This document shows, piece by piece, positions 47,701 through 58,410 of a stretch of 64,000 bases of DNA. Origin of the DNA: Hanleya hanleyi (Eukaryota > Mollusca > Polyplacophora > Lepidopleurida > Hanleyidae); contig JAVTVY010025229.1 of NCBI GenBank assembly GCA_036873755.1, positions 1 through 64,000 on the forward strand, given 5' to 3'. The position numbers and the translations under genes are program-made. Position 1 is the stretch's first letter, and every line of letters starts with the position of its first letter. Under the pieces are notes generated by a model. It was given only the letters and a program-made list of their open reading frames with translations, had not been told where the DNA came from and made no database searches.

Positions 47701-48624
47701 ATGCTGATTGATGGTCATTTTAATTGGTTTATGGTGTGAAATTCTCTATGAACATATTATCATATCAGATTCGTCTTCACCTCGGACCGAGCTATTCTAC
47801 CAGCTGATAGTATTATATACCGATTTATTCTCAATATATTCATTCTAGATTTGATTAGTTTTTAATATTTAGATTGGCCAATGGATGGACATGGCTTGGT
47901 CTGGTTTGATTTGAATTGTTGCACCTGCCATCCGTGCAACCCGTTCTCCATACATGTACCACCTTATACCACCTGTTCCCTCGCACCAATGATGCATTAC
48001 GTACAAGTAACACATATCTACGTTCCCCTTGATATATCATTGAATCAGTATCCAGTCATCAACACATCAACCAAGTCATCAAGTCTTTCTTCTATTTCTC
48101 TTAATCACCTATACACTGTACACCGGCGTTTCTAAACATATGCAATAATAATCCACCCAATTCAAGATTCATATTATCCTTATGCACTACGCTTTATTTA
48201 CATCAGTAAGATCAGTATTTTCCTTATTTTGCCAATCACACATCTCATTGTTTTTCCTCTTTCTCTCTGCTTAGCCAAGATACAATTGTCATATTATCCA
48301 ATCCGTGGAAATGTCATATAAACGCTAGCAAATTCACCCAGTATTTACCCCAGTTTGTTCAATCACATATCGCAGTTACTTCCCTGTTTACCAACAGTTC
48401 ATCCTATATTCTTATATTGTCCAGTCCGTATTGTGACTGTCATATACACTGATTTCTCCCCTCTTTTTGGTTATTCACCCAATATCAAATAATGCAGTCT
48501 GTACCAATGCACACCATTAATATCACCCAGTATCTCCTCTTAGTTTCCTCCAACAAATATCCAGTATTTTCCTTCGTTGTGCCTATTCAGCCAAGATCAC
48601 ATCATCCAATGCCATATACATATA

Positions 48625-48720
48625 TGAGTGAGTAGGATTTAATGTTGTTTTCAACAATTTTTCAATTATATCACGACAGAGCCTAAATGTGTGACAGGAC
48701 AGGAGAATGAGAGCATTTGT
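48625..48720 (+). mobile_element. SINE-like element fragment
   Basis: gagtgagtaggatttaatgt, 'ttttcaacaatttttcaatt' and atatcacgacagagcc blocks match the element at 3574. It ends before the hairpin. Confidence 0.65.
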
Positions 48721-48842
48721 GAATTCCCTCGATATTTCTCTTCACCTATATTTACACAGCTCACTTATGTATATTGGTCCAACTGTTTTCGGATATCCCT
48801 GATAAAATGTTTAATTAGATCACCTCCTGTCTATAGAATTCC

Positions 48843-48878
48843 TACGCGACGTTAAACCTTAATTCTCTCTCTCTCTCC
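48843..48878 (+). mobile_element. LINE family L terminal fragment
   Basis: Only acgcgacgttaaaccttaat plus (CT)n, the last roughly 35 bases of L. Confidence 0.65.
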
Positions 48879-49480
48879 AAAATAATTTGTAGGCCTACGT
48901 ACTTAACCCGACTACCTCAGACAGACATGTATCCTATTCATATTTAATGACATTTCTTTCAATATCTCCCTCTCTGCCTGAAATCTTGCACAGTGTAGTC
49001 ACATGTGCTTACAATCCTCCAATTCCCCACACGCTCTACATTCTTCCAGATTCCTCTTCAATTTACTACAGGTCACCATGGACGCGAATCGAACTATTGC
49101 CACCCAAGAAAATCGCCCATCCAGTCAACATGGGCATGTTTTGTTCCCATACACCTTAATTAAGTGATGATTTACTTTCACACCTGTCCTCCTGTTGTTC
49201 ACCCATCTATCCTTAGTTTTCAAGCACACTTTTTTTCCAACGTTTACCCCCATCTTTGTATCATCGATAAGCTTGTATTATACTGTACGCTAATTAATTA
49301 TATTTCCTCAAACCATCCTGTGTGTCTGTTTCTTTTTCTCACAGTTTAACTCATATACATTTGGATTCGTTCACCTCTCCGTCTCCATATCATATTTTTC
49401 ATCTTCCATCACATCAATTTTACCGTTTATCTGTTCGACTTATCTACTAACCATAACAACATTATTTATGAGACTAAACT

Positions 49481-49739
49481 TGATCTCGTGCTCGGAACCA
49501 ATCATTCCTGCTATGTCAAGGAAAATTTGTAAGCACTTCCTCTTTTCTGCTAGCAGCAGAATATCGTTCGCAAAGAAAACCCAGGAATGATTTATTTCCC
49601 TACTTTAATGCCCATCTTTGATGCCAATAGCGGCTTTCCTAACTCTGCTGGGTACAAGGCGAACAATAACGGAGACGATATCAAAGGGGCTTTGGCACAT
49701 ACTTCGGGAAATGGTAATATTTTATGGAATGACGAAATG
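49481..49739. other. no gene recognised
   Basis: Nothing supported. Two overlapping short ORFs run into the RT fragment that follows. Confidence 0.35.
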
Positions 49740-49904
49740 TTTTATACTGAAATTGCTTCGCCACCAAGCGCCTTCACTTAAAGTTCTCAAATTTGGTGAT
49801 ATATATATCACACATTGATAGAAAAATACGAATGTAGCATGGTAGATCCGTTGCGCTACCTTTAATAACTTGTGTCTGATTCCACTCATGGAATAAGAGT
49901 CGTA
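49740..49904 (+). pseudogene. family B RT C-terminal fragment
   Basis: Matches the last roughly 40 codons of the RT at 44.1 kb (caccaagcgcc, 'aaatttggtgatatatatat', atacgaatgtagc), then the first bases of the B tail (aacttgtgtctgattccact). It joins a family C copy at 'cgaggcttgccctctgtaca', so B coding end and C are adjacent here. Confidence 0.65.
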
Positions 49905-50112
49905 TGGACATCGAGGCTTGCCCTCTGTACAAATCATTGTGACTGTAGTTCTGTGACTTGTAAACATGGTGAAGAATGAAGCGCTTGGTCGGCGTCGGGC
50001 CTCACAGGTATTTGAAACGAACTTTTATATAAATACTTCCTAGTTTGGGCCGTCTTTTTTCACCTAGCATTCACATAGTTCATCATTTTCCAACAGATGA
50101 CTTCTTGTCAGC
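49905..50112 (+). mobile_element. family C copy, left part
   Basis: Begins with the Cys/His cluster (LCTNHCDCSSVTCKHGEE then stop at about 49980). It continues with 'cggcgtcgggcctcacaggt' and 'catcattttccaacagatga', and jumps to cttgtcag, so the middle is deleted. The right part resumes at 50808-50870. Confidence 0.7.
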
Positions 50113-50807
50113 GTCGGAAAACCTGAATAATAAATGATCTGACAAAACAATGCCTCAGACAAAGCTGATTGTGAGCGAGGAACGGTATGATAGTACATTT
50201 TTTGGTTGCCTAGCCAAGTTGGCATCAACGGAAATACTGAAGCTGATGGAGTGGCTAAGGCAGCCGTAGATAATGAGGTTGATCCTGTTGGGATCACATT
50301 TAACGATTTGAGACCCTCTATCTTTGCTAATGTGAGAAAGACGTTTCAATCTTTATGAGATGCTGTGGATAATAAACTAGATAAGCGTAAAAAAACTGTA
50401 GGATATACTCTCTGGGCAACCAGAAACGTTTCGATCAAGCCATGATCTGGCGATGTAGAATCTAGCCACAAGAGTATTCCATGCCACAAAGATCTCACAG
50501 TGAAACATATTTTGATCGACTGTGTAGATTTTAAGATTTCAAGAGATTCTTTTTATCAAGCAACTACTTTAGAAGATCGTTTTAGTTTGGTAAAAGAAGA
50601 AGTATTTCAGGTTATTTTAGAGAAATCGGTTTGTTCTATAAATGTTAATGCCTGTACATGTTTTTGGTGTGTTGTGTTGACGACTTCTGGATTGCTTGGT
50701 TATTAAATTTGTAGGAATATTTAGAATTTTGTTTGATCGTCACTATATAGCTGTAATATTGCTGAACGCGAAGTTATACCATAATTCTCTCTCTGTCTCT
50801 CTCTCCT
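50113..50807 (+). pseudogene. LINE family L fragment, RNase H end plus tail
   Basis: Inserted in the C copy with an 8-bp duplication TTGTCAGC (50105-50112, 50808-50815). It encodes a decayed RNase H end (INGNTEADGVAKAA near 50220), then a DLTVKHILIDCVDFKISRDS block (about 50490-50550) and the 3' UTR to the CT-rich end. Stops and frameshifts are present. Confidence 0.82.
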
Positions 50808-50870
50808 TTGTCAGCACGCCGCCATCTTTTTCTACCACCATTTTAATGTTGCTTTTAATCGTATAACATG
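50808..50870 (+). mobile_element. family C copy, right part
   Basis: 'gtcagcacgccgccatcttt' and 'ttctaccaccattttaatgt' continue the C sequence across the LINE insertion. Confidence 0.65.
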
Positions 50871-51214
50871 AGTACATATTTTGAGAGACGATATGTTTTC
50901 ATCTCCGATGATTTATTGTTCGTCTATAATGGATAACACTAAACACATGTGAATGCATGTTGGGAATATGTGAATACATGCATGTGCATGGGAATTTATA
51001 TACACAAATATATATACCCTCGTAATTAATCACGGATCCGACGCTTATTCACATATATGAAGATTTCTTTCTAGCATCATCAGAAAAGAATTCCAGATAT
51101 AGATTTAAAATATAGCAGCGAGCGGCAATGTAGGGGGCCAAGATAAAGCCAATGTGTCCGCTAACAGTGGTAGAAGTAAATGGAATACAATTATCTTCTT
51201 CGGCATAGATTGCC
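50871..51214. other. no feature recognised
   Basis: Loosely repeated atgtgaatacatgcatg stretch near 50960. Nothing else supported. Confidence 0.35.
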
Positions 51215-53660
51215 TTAAGTGGTCAACCGAGCTGGAGTTTTCCGATAAATTCGCAAATTTGGGCGAAAAACATTTGAGAATAGCGGGAAAACAATTGAAG
51301 TCTTGATGAAATGGTTGACATACTTCCTAAAGAGCTTCTGGAGAATATAATACAACAAACTATAAGGTCGTATCTCCTGTACTTCCGGAATTCGAACCCC
51401 GGCAGCATGTGTTGAGTTTCTGAAAAAAATCAAGATGGCGGTCAAACCACGTGACCTAGGAGCAAAATGTATAACATATATTTTGTCACTTTCCCCGTTC
51501 CAATCCGTTACTTGATAATTCCACCAATTTGATTGGTCGCTGCCGGTCATATTGTTTAACGGAACAACATCTCAATAGATTATTGAGAGATCCCGATCCA
51601 TCGATTATATGTACCAAGTTTGGTGTTGATTACTTCAAATGTGTCCAAATGAGTAGGGTTTATAATGTTTGGGGTTAATCCAAGGTTGCGGCCGATTCGT
51701 CCGACCAATCAGAACCAATTTTCAACATGCAATAGTTAACGAAGTGTCTGATATGTAGGTGAATTTTAAGCTTGATTGGCCGCATGGCTGCCGATTTCTA
51801 GCGATCATAATTTCATGGAGAATATCCGTCACCTGAAATTCGTCAATTCTGAAATTTGGGTGAATTACGTTTGAGAATAGTGGGAAAGCTATTGAAGCTA
51901 CGAAAGACAGTCGAAAGAGCTGCCCTTGGACAATATAATGCAACAAAATACAAGGCTGTGTCTCCCGTAGTTCCCGAGTTATAGCCCCTACAAGATCTGC
52001 TCAGTTTCTGACAAAATTCAAGATGGCGGCCCAACCACGTGACCTTGAATAAAATTGATTGCATATTTTCAATCGTCGTGTTATATAGCATATAATTCCC
52101 CACATTTGTGGTCCAATCCGGTACTTGAAAATCCGACCATTTTGATTGGTCGCTGGTTGCCATTTTCTGACACGGAGCAACTTTTCAAATAAAGTTTGAA
52201 AGGGCCTCATCCATCGTTCAGGTGTACCAAATTTCACGTCGATCGCTTGAGCGGTTCCGAAGGAGAAGAGCTTAACAGGTTTTATGATCAATCCAAGAAG
52301 GGCACCAGGGGTTTCGATCAGTCTTCTTTAAGGAATATGCACTAGATCCCATGTATTTCAATGATCATATGAAGTTTCAGCTCCAACGGTGAGACGGTGA
52401 TGACAACAGGAATCGGAAAAATGTTGCCGAAGAAAAAAAATATATATATAGCAGCGAGCTGCAATCCTCGGGTTCCAAGCACCCATCGCAGCGAATGGAG
52501 CAACAGCATTAATTTTAGACCTGGAAGCCACCATATTTACCAAAACTTTCGTTGTCGAAATCGGCCACATAACGATGGAGAATAGCAGGAAAACTACTGA
52601 AGCTATGATAAATTGAATAGCATATTTCTGAAAGAGCTGGTTCTGTAGAATATATTGCAACAAACGACCGGTCTGTAACTCCCATGGTTCGAGATTTACT
52701 GCCCATGGAAGATATGTTCAGTTTCCTACAAAATCCAAGATGGCGGCTAAACCACATGCCCTAGAAGCAAATTTTTTTGATATTCTTGTTCGCCATATCG
52801 GGGAACATACGCAGTCACTTTCCCTGTCCAAATCCGTTTCTTGAAAATCCAACCATTTTGATTGGTCGATGGCAGACATTTTATTTTACGGGGCAAATTG
52901 CCAAATAGAAATTTGAGAGTCCTCGATCCATCAATCATGTGTACCACATTTCGGTTCCAGAGAAAAAGATATTGAAAGGTTTTAGGGTAAATCCAAGATG
53001 ACTGCCGAAGCTTGTGACCAAAGGACCAATGGTTATGCATTAGATCTAATGGGCCTAACCAATACGAATCCACCATATTCAGCATCGATGTGTCCCATAA
53101 CATACATAATGATATAGCCATTTCCGCTATCGGAATCCGTTACCATGAAAATCCGATAATTGACGAATTTGGGTGAAATAAGATAGAGAATAGTGGGAAA
53201 ACCATTAAAGCTACGATGAAACGGATAGCCGAAAGAGCTGGTTCTGGAGAATATACAATGCAACAAACTGGTACGAGATATATAGCCAGTGGAAGCTATG
53301 TTCAGTTTCTGAAAAAACTTCAAGAAGGCGGTCAAACCACGTGACCTAGAAGCAAATTTGTTTTACATATTCGTCATCGCCATATAGCAAAGTATATCCA
53401 TAGCTTGAAATTCCCACGATTTTGATTGGTTAATGGCGGAATTTTAATTTACGGAACAACTTTTCAAATACAAATTGGAGAGCCCTAGGTCCATCAAACA
53501 TATGTGCCAAATTTCGAGGCAATCGGTCCAGCGGTTCCAGAAGAGAACATCTTTAAGGTTAATCCAAGATGGCCGCCAAAGCATCTGACCATTGGGCCTC
53601 TTCTTAGGATAAGCATTGGATCTAATGTGCGATAATCACCACGTGAAATTTCAGCTTCAT
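51215..53660 (+). repeat. family E tandem array, about four 500-600-bp monomers
   Basis: Monomers begin near 51225, 51840, 52550 and 53155. Shared blocks are 'gagaatagtgggaaaactat', 'gaaagagctggttctggaga', 'atataatgcaacaaactaca', 'caagatggcggccaaaccac' and gtgacctagaagcaa. Then come 'ccattttgattggtcgctgg', 'gtaccaaatttc' and 'gcggttccgaagaagag'. Units differ considerably, so the array is old. Minus-strand ORFs up to 124 residues overlap every unit, but their frames are not conserved between units. Non-coding by my reading. Confidence 0.75.
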
Positions 53661-54139
53661 GCACTAATATTGAATAGAAACTTGCCACAAAATTCGGCGG
53701 AAACAATAATAAAAAGAATACCAATAATAAGAGGTTTGTAGCCTCTGACTTGCAACCCTAATAATAATAAGAATACCAAAAGCAATAAGTGATCAACCAT
53801 GCGGCTTGGCCCCCTAATGAATACAAGCCAGTTTCTTGTAAACCGGTAACATGTTTTTAACAATAATCACTTGCGAATAAGACGCGGGAATTCTTCATGG
53901 ACGTCGGCTGGCTACTGAATGTCAGGTTTGACCCTTCTATTTCACCTGTAGTCGATCAATATTAGTAGAATTAGGAAGGGCCAGGAGAACAAGAATGGCG
54001 GAAGAGATTCAGAATTCAGATGAAGTGACATGTTTCTGAGATATTAAGACTCGTGGCATCTTTGACAAGTTCTGGAGTATTTACACTTGCCATATGAGTG
54101 AACCCTAATCTAAACGCAACCCTTTGACTGTCATTGATT
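53661..54139. other. AAT-rich stretch and B tail fragment
   Basis: Positions 53700-53790 contain a small duplication of aataataagaatacca. A decayed B tail end lies at about 53870-53945 ('gacgcgggaattcttcatgg', gtcaggtttgaccc). Confidence 0.45.
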
Positions 54140-54570
54140 GCAAGTATTCAGTAGTCAAATTGAAATGCTTTCCGAAAAAACCCGTAAGACGAGTTCTGAA
54201 TATGATCAATGCCAGATGTCAAGAACAAAGGAAAAATGCGCTTATTTTCTTTCCGCAAACTTCATTCAGGGAAGGCGACTTGCGTAAGACGAAAGGGACA
54301 TAGTAAAACAGTCGACGGTGCATAGAATTCATTTCTGTTTGATTGATCCAAGATTGCCTTACCGAAACAGATAAATCAGACCAGAATAATTCTCGAACTG
54401 CGTCTTCGACTTAGAGACCATGTTAGAAAATTTGATTTGGGGATTTATATAATACCGAGAACACGAAATCTAGCCATTTCATTCCCGTGCGTCTTAGCTG
54501 GGTCAATAATACATGTTATCGGTTATCGAGTGACACAGTGTAATAGATAACCTGCCTCCATTGCTAGAAT
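54140..54570 (-). repeat. family A fragment, inverted
   Basis: The reverse complement matches 6250-6700, including the 'ttggatcaatcaaacagaaa', 'gccttccctgaatgaagttt' and 'attgatcatattcagaactc' blocks and the MKW-type end of the small A frame. It has a single copy of the minisatellite site. Confidence 0.65.
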
Positions 54571-54694
54571 GCACTCACAGCCTCCACAGAATATTGAATG
54601 AGTTGTGTATAGTGTCATCGAGCAACCCTCGTAACCGCCTTCCGAGGGGCGCACCGTTTAATTCATACAGACAGCCGTTTATTTCCCGAAAATA

Positions 54695-54827
54695 TCCTTT
54701 CTATAAAATATATGGAGTACAAAACCAGATAGTATGATTTCTGGCACTGAACTTTGGTCGACCGACATATTTTGGCAACAGGGATTGTTACCGGTCAACT
54801 GTCACTGGAACATTGAATATAACAATA
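54695..54827 (+). promoter_or_regulatory. possible TATA-type promoter for the secreted ORF
   Basis: CTATAAAATATATGG at about 54701-54715 resembles a TATA box, some 115-125 bases before the ATG at 54828. Two short upstream ATGs lie between. Circumstantial only. Confidence 0.2.
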
Positions 54828-54992
54828 ATGATGAGTTTTCGTTCAATCATTTATGTGCTTGCGCTCCTACTTATTCTGAGAACCACGTCCCAAGTCCATT
54901 GTGTTGACACAAGCAAGGTTTCACCAGCGGGTATGATCTACCATTATTATTCTGAAAACCGTTTCGGTGGAAACAGATATGGTTATTACTAG
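54828..54992 (+). CDS. 54-residue ORF with signal peptide (candidate secreted peptide or first exon)
   Basis: Starts with two ATGs in an A-rich context (aacaataATG). Residues 1-25 form a textbook signal peptide: MMSFRS, a hydrophobic core IIYVLALLLIL, then TTSQVHC with a likely cleavage after Cys25 or just before it. The mature part begins VDTSKVSPAG and ends YYSENRFGGNRYGYY at a stop at 54990-54992, so the end is rich in Tyr, Gly, Asn and Arg. Alternatively, GGTATGA after residue 35 could be a splice donor, making this exon 1 of a longer secreted protein. It sits outside the repeats I identified. No family recognised; a shell-matrix, antimicrobial or neuropeptide-type product is speculation. 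Confidence 0.4.
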   Translation: MMSFRSIIYVLALLLILRTTSQVHCVDTSKVSPAGMIYHYYSENRFGGNRYGYY

Positions 54993-55270
54993 TATGTCCC
55001 GGAATTAATGGAGTACCCCTGGTCGGATAAACCTTTCAGGGATAGCCTTCTTCCATCGTCAAGAATATTGTGAAAAATATCACCACTGACACATACACAT
55101 TCGTGCAAGATCGTCCTTTCTCGATATTTCCGCCTGGTACATTGGGAAATAACGATTTTTTTCAACCAGCAAGATATAGGAACATTAAGGAATGTTCCCC
55201 ATCAATGGAATATATCTCAAACTATTTCTGGGCTTTAGCAATCCATAATTAAGAGGTCAAGCAATACTTG
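54993..55270 (+). repeat. weak repeat shared with 60.6 kb
   Basis: About 55060-55200 (aatatcaccactgacacata, 'caagatcgtcctttctcgat', acgaatgt-like end) resembles 60605-60720 in the same orientation. No recognisable coding content. Confidence 0.35.
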
Positions 55271-55985
55271 TCAGTGGCGGGACCGATGCAAATAGATGTT
55301 TTAAATCTTCATTATTGTTTAGGATCCCATTTTGAGAAGCGAAAAGTTGAGTAATTCCAACTGAAAACCCTATATCAATGGACAACAGGATAAATGTTAA
55401 TGTCCATCCTGGGAAGGCATTGTTTACTTCCCGAACTGATAAAATTCCAAACCAGTGTTTAAAGTCCCACGTAGATTGATTGAATAATAAATACTTTAGA
55501 ACGGTTATCTTCTATTTTATTATATTTACATGGAAAACACAAAATGTTATCTATATAATTTTCAACAGTCATTCCTGGAAAGCCTTGTTTTACTATTCTA
55601 ACCGGATTGTTTCATCAACTTCGATGCTATTTTGGATAAGATTCCAAATTTCAAGTTTATATTAACGTGTGTGGCGAATTCGATTGATGTGAATAAATTT
55701 AGGACTATACTTCAGTGTAAGGATAAGGACCCTTTTAATGTTGCGTTTGATTATTTATTTTGTTTTGAGCCTTATTTTGCAATATGAATTCGACGGAACT
55801 CATGCAATGCTTCAACACATGAATTCATGTAAAATCCAAAGAACGTTAATGCGACTCAAGCCCACATTCCTCTTGTTAAAGTTATCCAATCTTTACCAAT
55901 CGCAGCTTTCCTGCGTACATATGTTGAACACTCCTCAGCGCGCTACATCACGATCCACAGCAAACCTGAAATTTTCATGTAACCG
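55271..55985. other. no gene recognised
   Basis: An ORF at 55738-56022 starts with a hydrophobic stretch (LIIYFVLSLILQY), but its end is read through a local tandem repeat, and I do not trust it. Confidence 0.3.
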
Positions 55986-56105
55986 CAAACTGCGGATTCC
56001 AGATCATGGGCACTGGTTATGACCACACTCTGAGGATTTCAGGTTATTGGTACTAGTTATAAGAAAAATCTGAGGATTCCAGATTATGGGTACTAGTCAC
56101 ACAAA
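55986..56105. repeat. three tandem units of about 39 bp
   Basis: Units carry ctgaggattccaga followed by tatgggtactagt, in slightly different versions. The spacing is about 39 bp. Confidence 0.8.
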
Positions 56106-56599
56106 AAAAGGTTTGATGAAAATCCACCATCATTCAAGTGTACAGGTGATTCACTTTTCTAGGACGCACAATCATAGTTATTGTCTTACAAAATGATGCT
56201 TCGAGACAATAACATCCTCAAATGTGCAGTAGTGGAATTTGCGCGGTAAATTCAGGGTATCCATGGAAGCGTATTGAGTCACTCACATGCACGTATAGTG
56301 GCAACTCCGTCTGAAACTTTCTTGGGCCCACACAACGGTCACCGTGTAAGATTAGGAGTTTATGACAGCCTTAGTGAATATTATCGTGTAATAATTTATC
56401 GTGAAAGAAAAGGCTGATCGGCGTAGTGGCGCAGTCAAAATAGGGAGGAGAACGGGGCAGAGATCTAAATACAACGTCGCGTTCAGCAGCATAGCGCCTT
56501 GCCATCATTAATTCCAATCTAAGATGTAAAGTATAATTATTAACGCTTCCCGATTTTAGAATTGTAGGCCAAGCTAGCACGTTCATGAGATGCAGTTGT
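56106..56599. other. no feature recognised
   Basis: No gene or repeat match supported. A minus-strand ORF (56371-56715) overlaps the F repeat and has no domain. Confidence 0.3.
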
Positions 56600-57130
56600 C
56601 TTAACCCTATCAGGCCTGGGCTTTTTGTGACCTGACAAGACAAATACCCCCTAATTATTTTCCTTACCCCTTGAGCTAGGGAGATGAAACTTACCAAAAC
56701 ATACCCTTGGATCATGGTCTAACAGAAAACGTAAAAAAGATCCAAGATGGCCACTTTGATGATGTCACAGTGACGTCATATTCATAAAAGACTTTTTATG
56801 ACAGGTCGATTTTTCGGTCAGATTTTACGAATTATTTATTATGTAAATCTCCGCAAGAATTAAATGCTATTTTAGTGAAAATTGATCTGATGTGATATAA
56901 AATATCACAGGAAACCGCGGAAAAGCGGTAATTTTGAAGAAAAATGAGGAAAACATTACTTTTCTGGTACCCCACATTTTGAAAATTCCCATGATTTTCT
57001 GCTCGGGGTGTAATGCTAATAGGTTCAAAATGACCATAAAATGATATCCTACAAAGTCACGGAGTGTCACCTCTCAATTTGTTTTTCATTCTGAAGATAG
57101 CGAGGAAAGTATTATGCCCATCAGGCCTGG
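56600..57130 (-). repeat. family F copy, inverted
   Basis: 56620-56850 is the inverse relative of 14050-14290, including TGACGTCA (56771-56778). 56900-57010 is the inverse relative of the 45.6-45.9 kb segments. Bounded by atcaggcctgg at about 56609 and 57120. Confidence 0.55.
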
Positions 57131-57651
57131 TAAGATTAACTCCACCCAGTGCATGTGGACTAAACCAACCCTGACTCATTAGCAATGAGTCAGAAGAGCG
57201 GGCAGCTACCCATCTGTACTTGTCAAAACTACATGACAACAAATAAGTGAAGATTATCGTATGTTTTGAGGTCTGGACCGATCACCTTATTGGAGTAAGA
57301 GTATCGAATACAAACTCTACCATAACATTTTAAGGGACAAATGTCCACACGCCAGAAAATGCAGTATCAAACAATTGGTCACCTCTCATATAGTCTCTCT
57401 GTCTAGTCCACACGAGACGTTATTAGAGATCATGTTGGCATGTATGTAGTTCAGCTTTTCACCAAAGTCCCATAATTTCAGCTTCGAGAGATTCATTTGA
57501 AGAGAGGTTTTTTTAATGTATATGGTATTTAATAGTGTCCTGCAAATAAGGTCCCGGAGAGATTAATTCTTTTTTTATGCGGTTGATTGATGAATGTCAG
57601 ATCTACCCGTTGCATTAGCAAGAAGTCGAAGATAAAGATTTACATGTCATT
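57131..57651. other. no feature recognised
   Basis: No gene or repeat match supported. Confidence 0.35.
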
Positions 57652-58410
57652 GCAGGCGCGTCGGAAGCCAATTCAAAGTGGTACGGCCACTATCATAGCA
57701 CTTTAGGCGAGGGTCCAGGGGCCGCCTAGGCCCCGGAAGCTCCCGGGGTCTAGATGGCCGGAGACGCGTTCTGAGCGATTTCTGGCGAAAAAAATCACTA
57801 TGCAATGTGTAAAGTGTATTTTTAGTTCTTTCCTAATCCTTTTACCATGAAAACGCAATCGAAGGTGGTTTTCTGCGAAGCTGAATTACAAAAATTATGT
57901 ATAGTAAAGTACCGTAACCTAGACACATTGTGTAGACGTAACCGATATAATTCTTATGGGCAATGGGGTGTTGATAAATTCATTACAGAAGTAACGCCAT
58001 ATACATTCATGATTTAGCTAGTATACTTCTGCAATAATAAAGCTGGCGCTCGTAGTTCTTATAACGGACCATGATTGCTAACAATAAATTATTTCCTGGA
58101 TGCTAAAAGAAAAAAAATGTTAGAAAACCCCTCTACCCCTACCGTCATTACAGTTACTTGCAGGGGATTACTTGGAGAAAGAAGTACTTAGTCTTATTCA
58201 ACTTGGAAGCTATCAGTCTTATTCAACTTGGAAGCTGGATCAAAACTGCTTGCAGTTCTAGTTTGTTTTTATTTTGTGTTTTCTTTTATCTTTCTTCGTT
58301 TTTTGTTTTGTTTTTTTCCTTTTTTTCTTTGTATTTTTTTTTCTTTCTTTTTTGGCGCAAAAGTGGTACGGCCATGGCCGTACCTGTTGTACCGCTTCCG
58401 ACGCCCTTGC
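57652..58410. mobile_element. non-autonomous DNA transposon-like element with inverted ends
   Basis: The left end gcaggcgcgtcggaagc (57652-57668) and right end gcttccgacgcccttgc (58394-58410) are imperfect inverted repeats. Inner ends also pair: gtggtacggcc near 57679 with ggccgtaccac-type sequence near 58365. A perfect 20-bp palindrome, GGTACGGCCATGGCCGTACC, lies at 58365-58384. The left interior is GC-rich ('gggtccaggggccgcctagg'). The right interior has a long T-rich tract (58261-58350), which makes spurious 'membrane' ORFs. No transposase. Target duplication unclear (att/ttgc). Confidence 0.5.

Larger units (their letters stand above)
47880..49480. other. pyrimidine-rich, G-depleted tract
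   Basis: For about 1.6 kb the plus strand is dominated by C, T and A, with few G (runs such as ccaccttataccacctgttc and cctccaattccccacacgct). Short motifs such as cacccagtattt and tcacatc recur loosely, suggesting a decayed tandem repeat. Embedded are a SINE-like start (48625-48720) and a tiny LINE L tail (48843-48878). The ORFs inside have no recognisable domain. Confidence 0.55.

Noticed and set aside
51215..53863. Overlapping minus-strand ORFs up to 124 residues in the E array
   Set aside because: Frames differ between monomers and no domain is recognisable; non-coding repeat is simpler.
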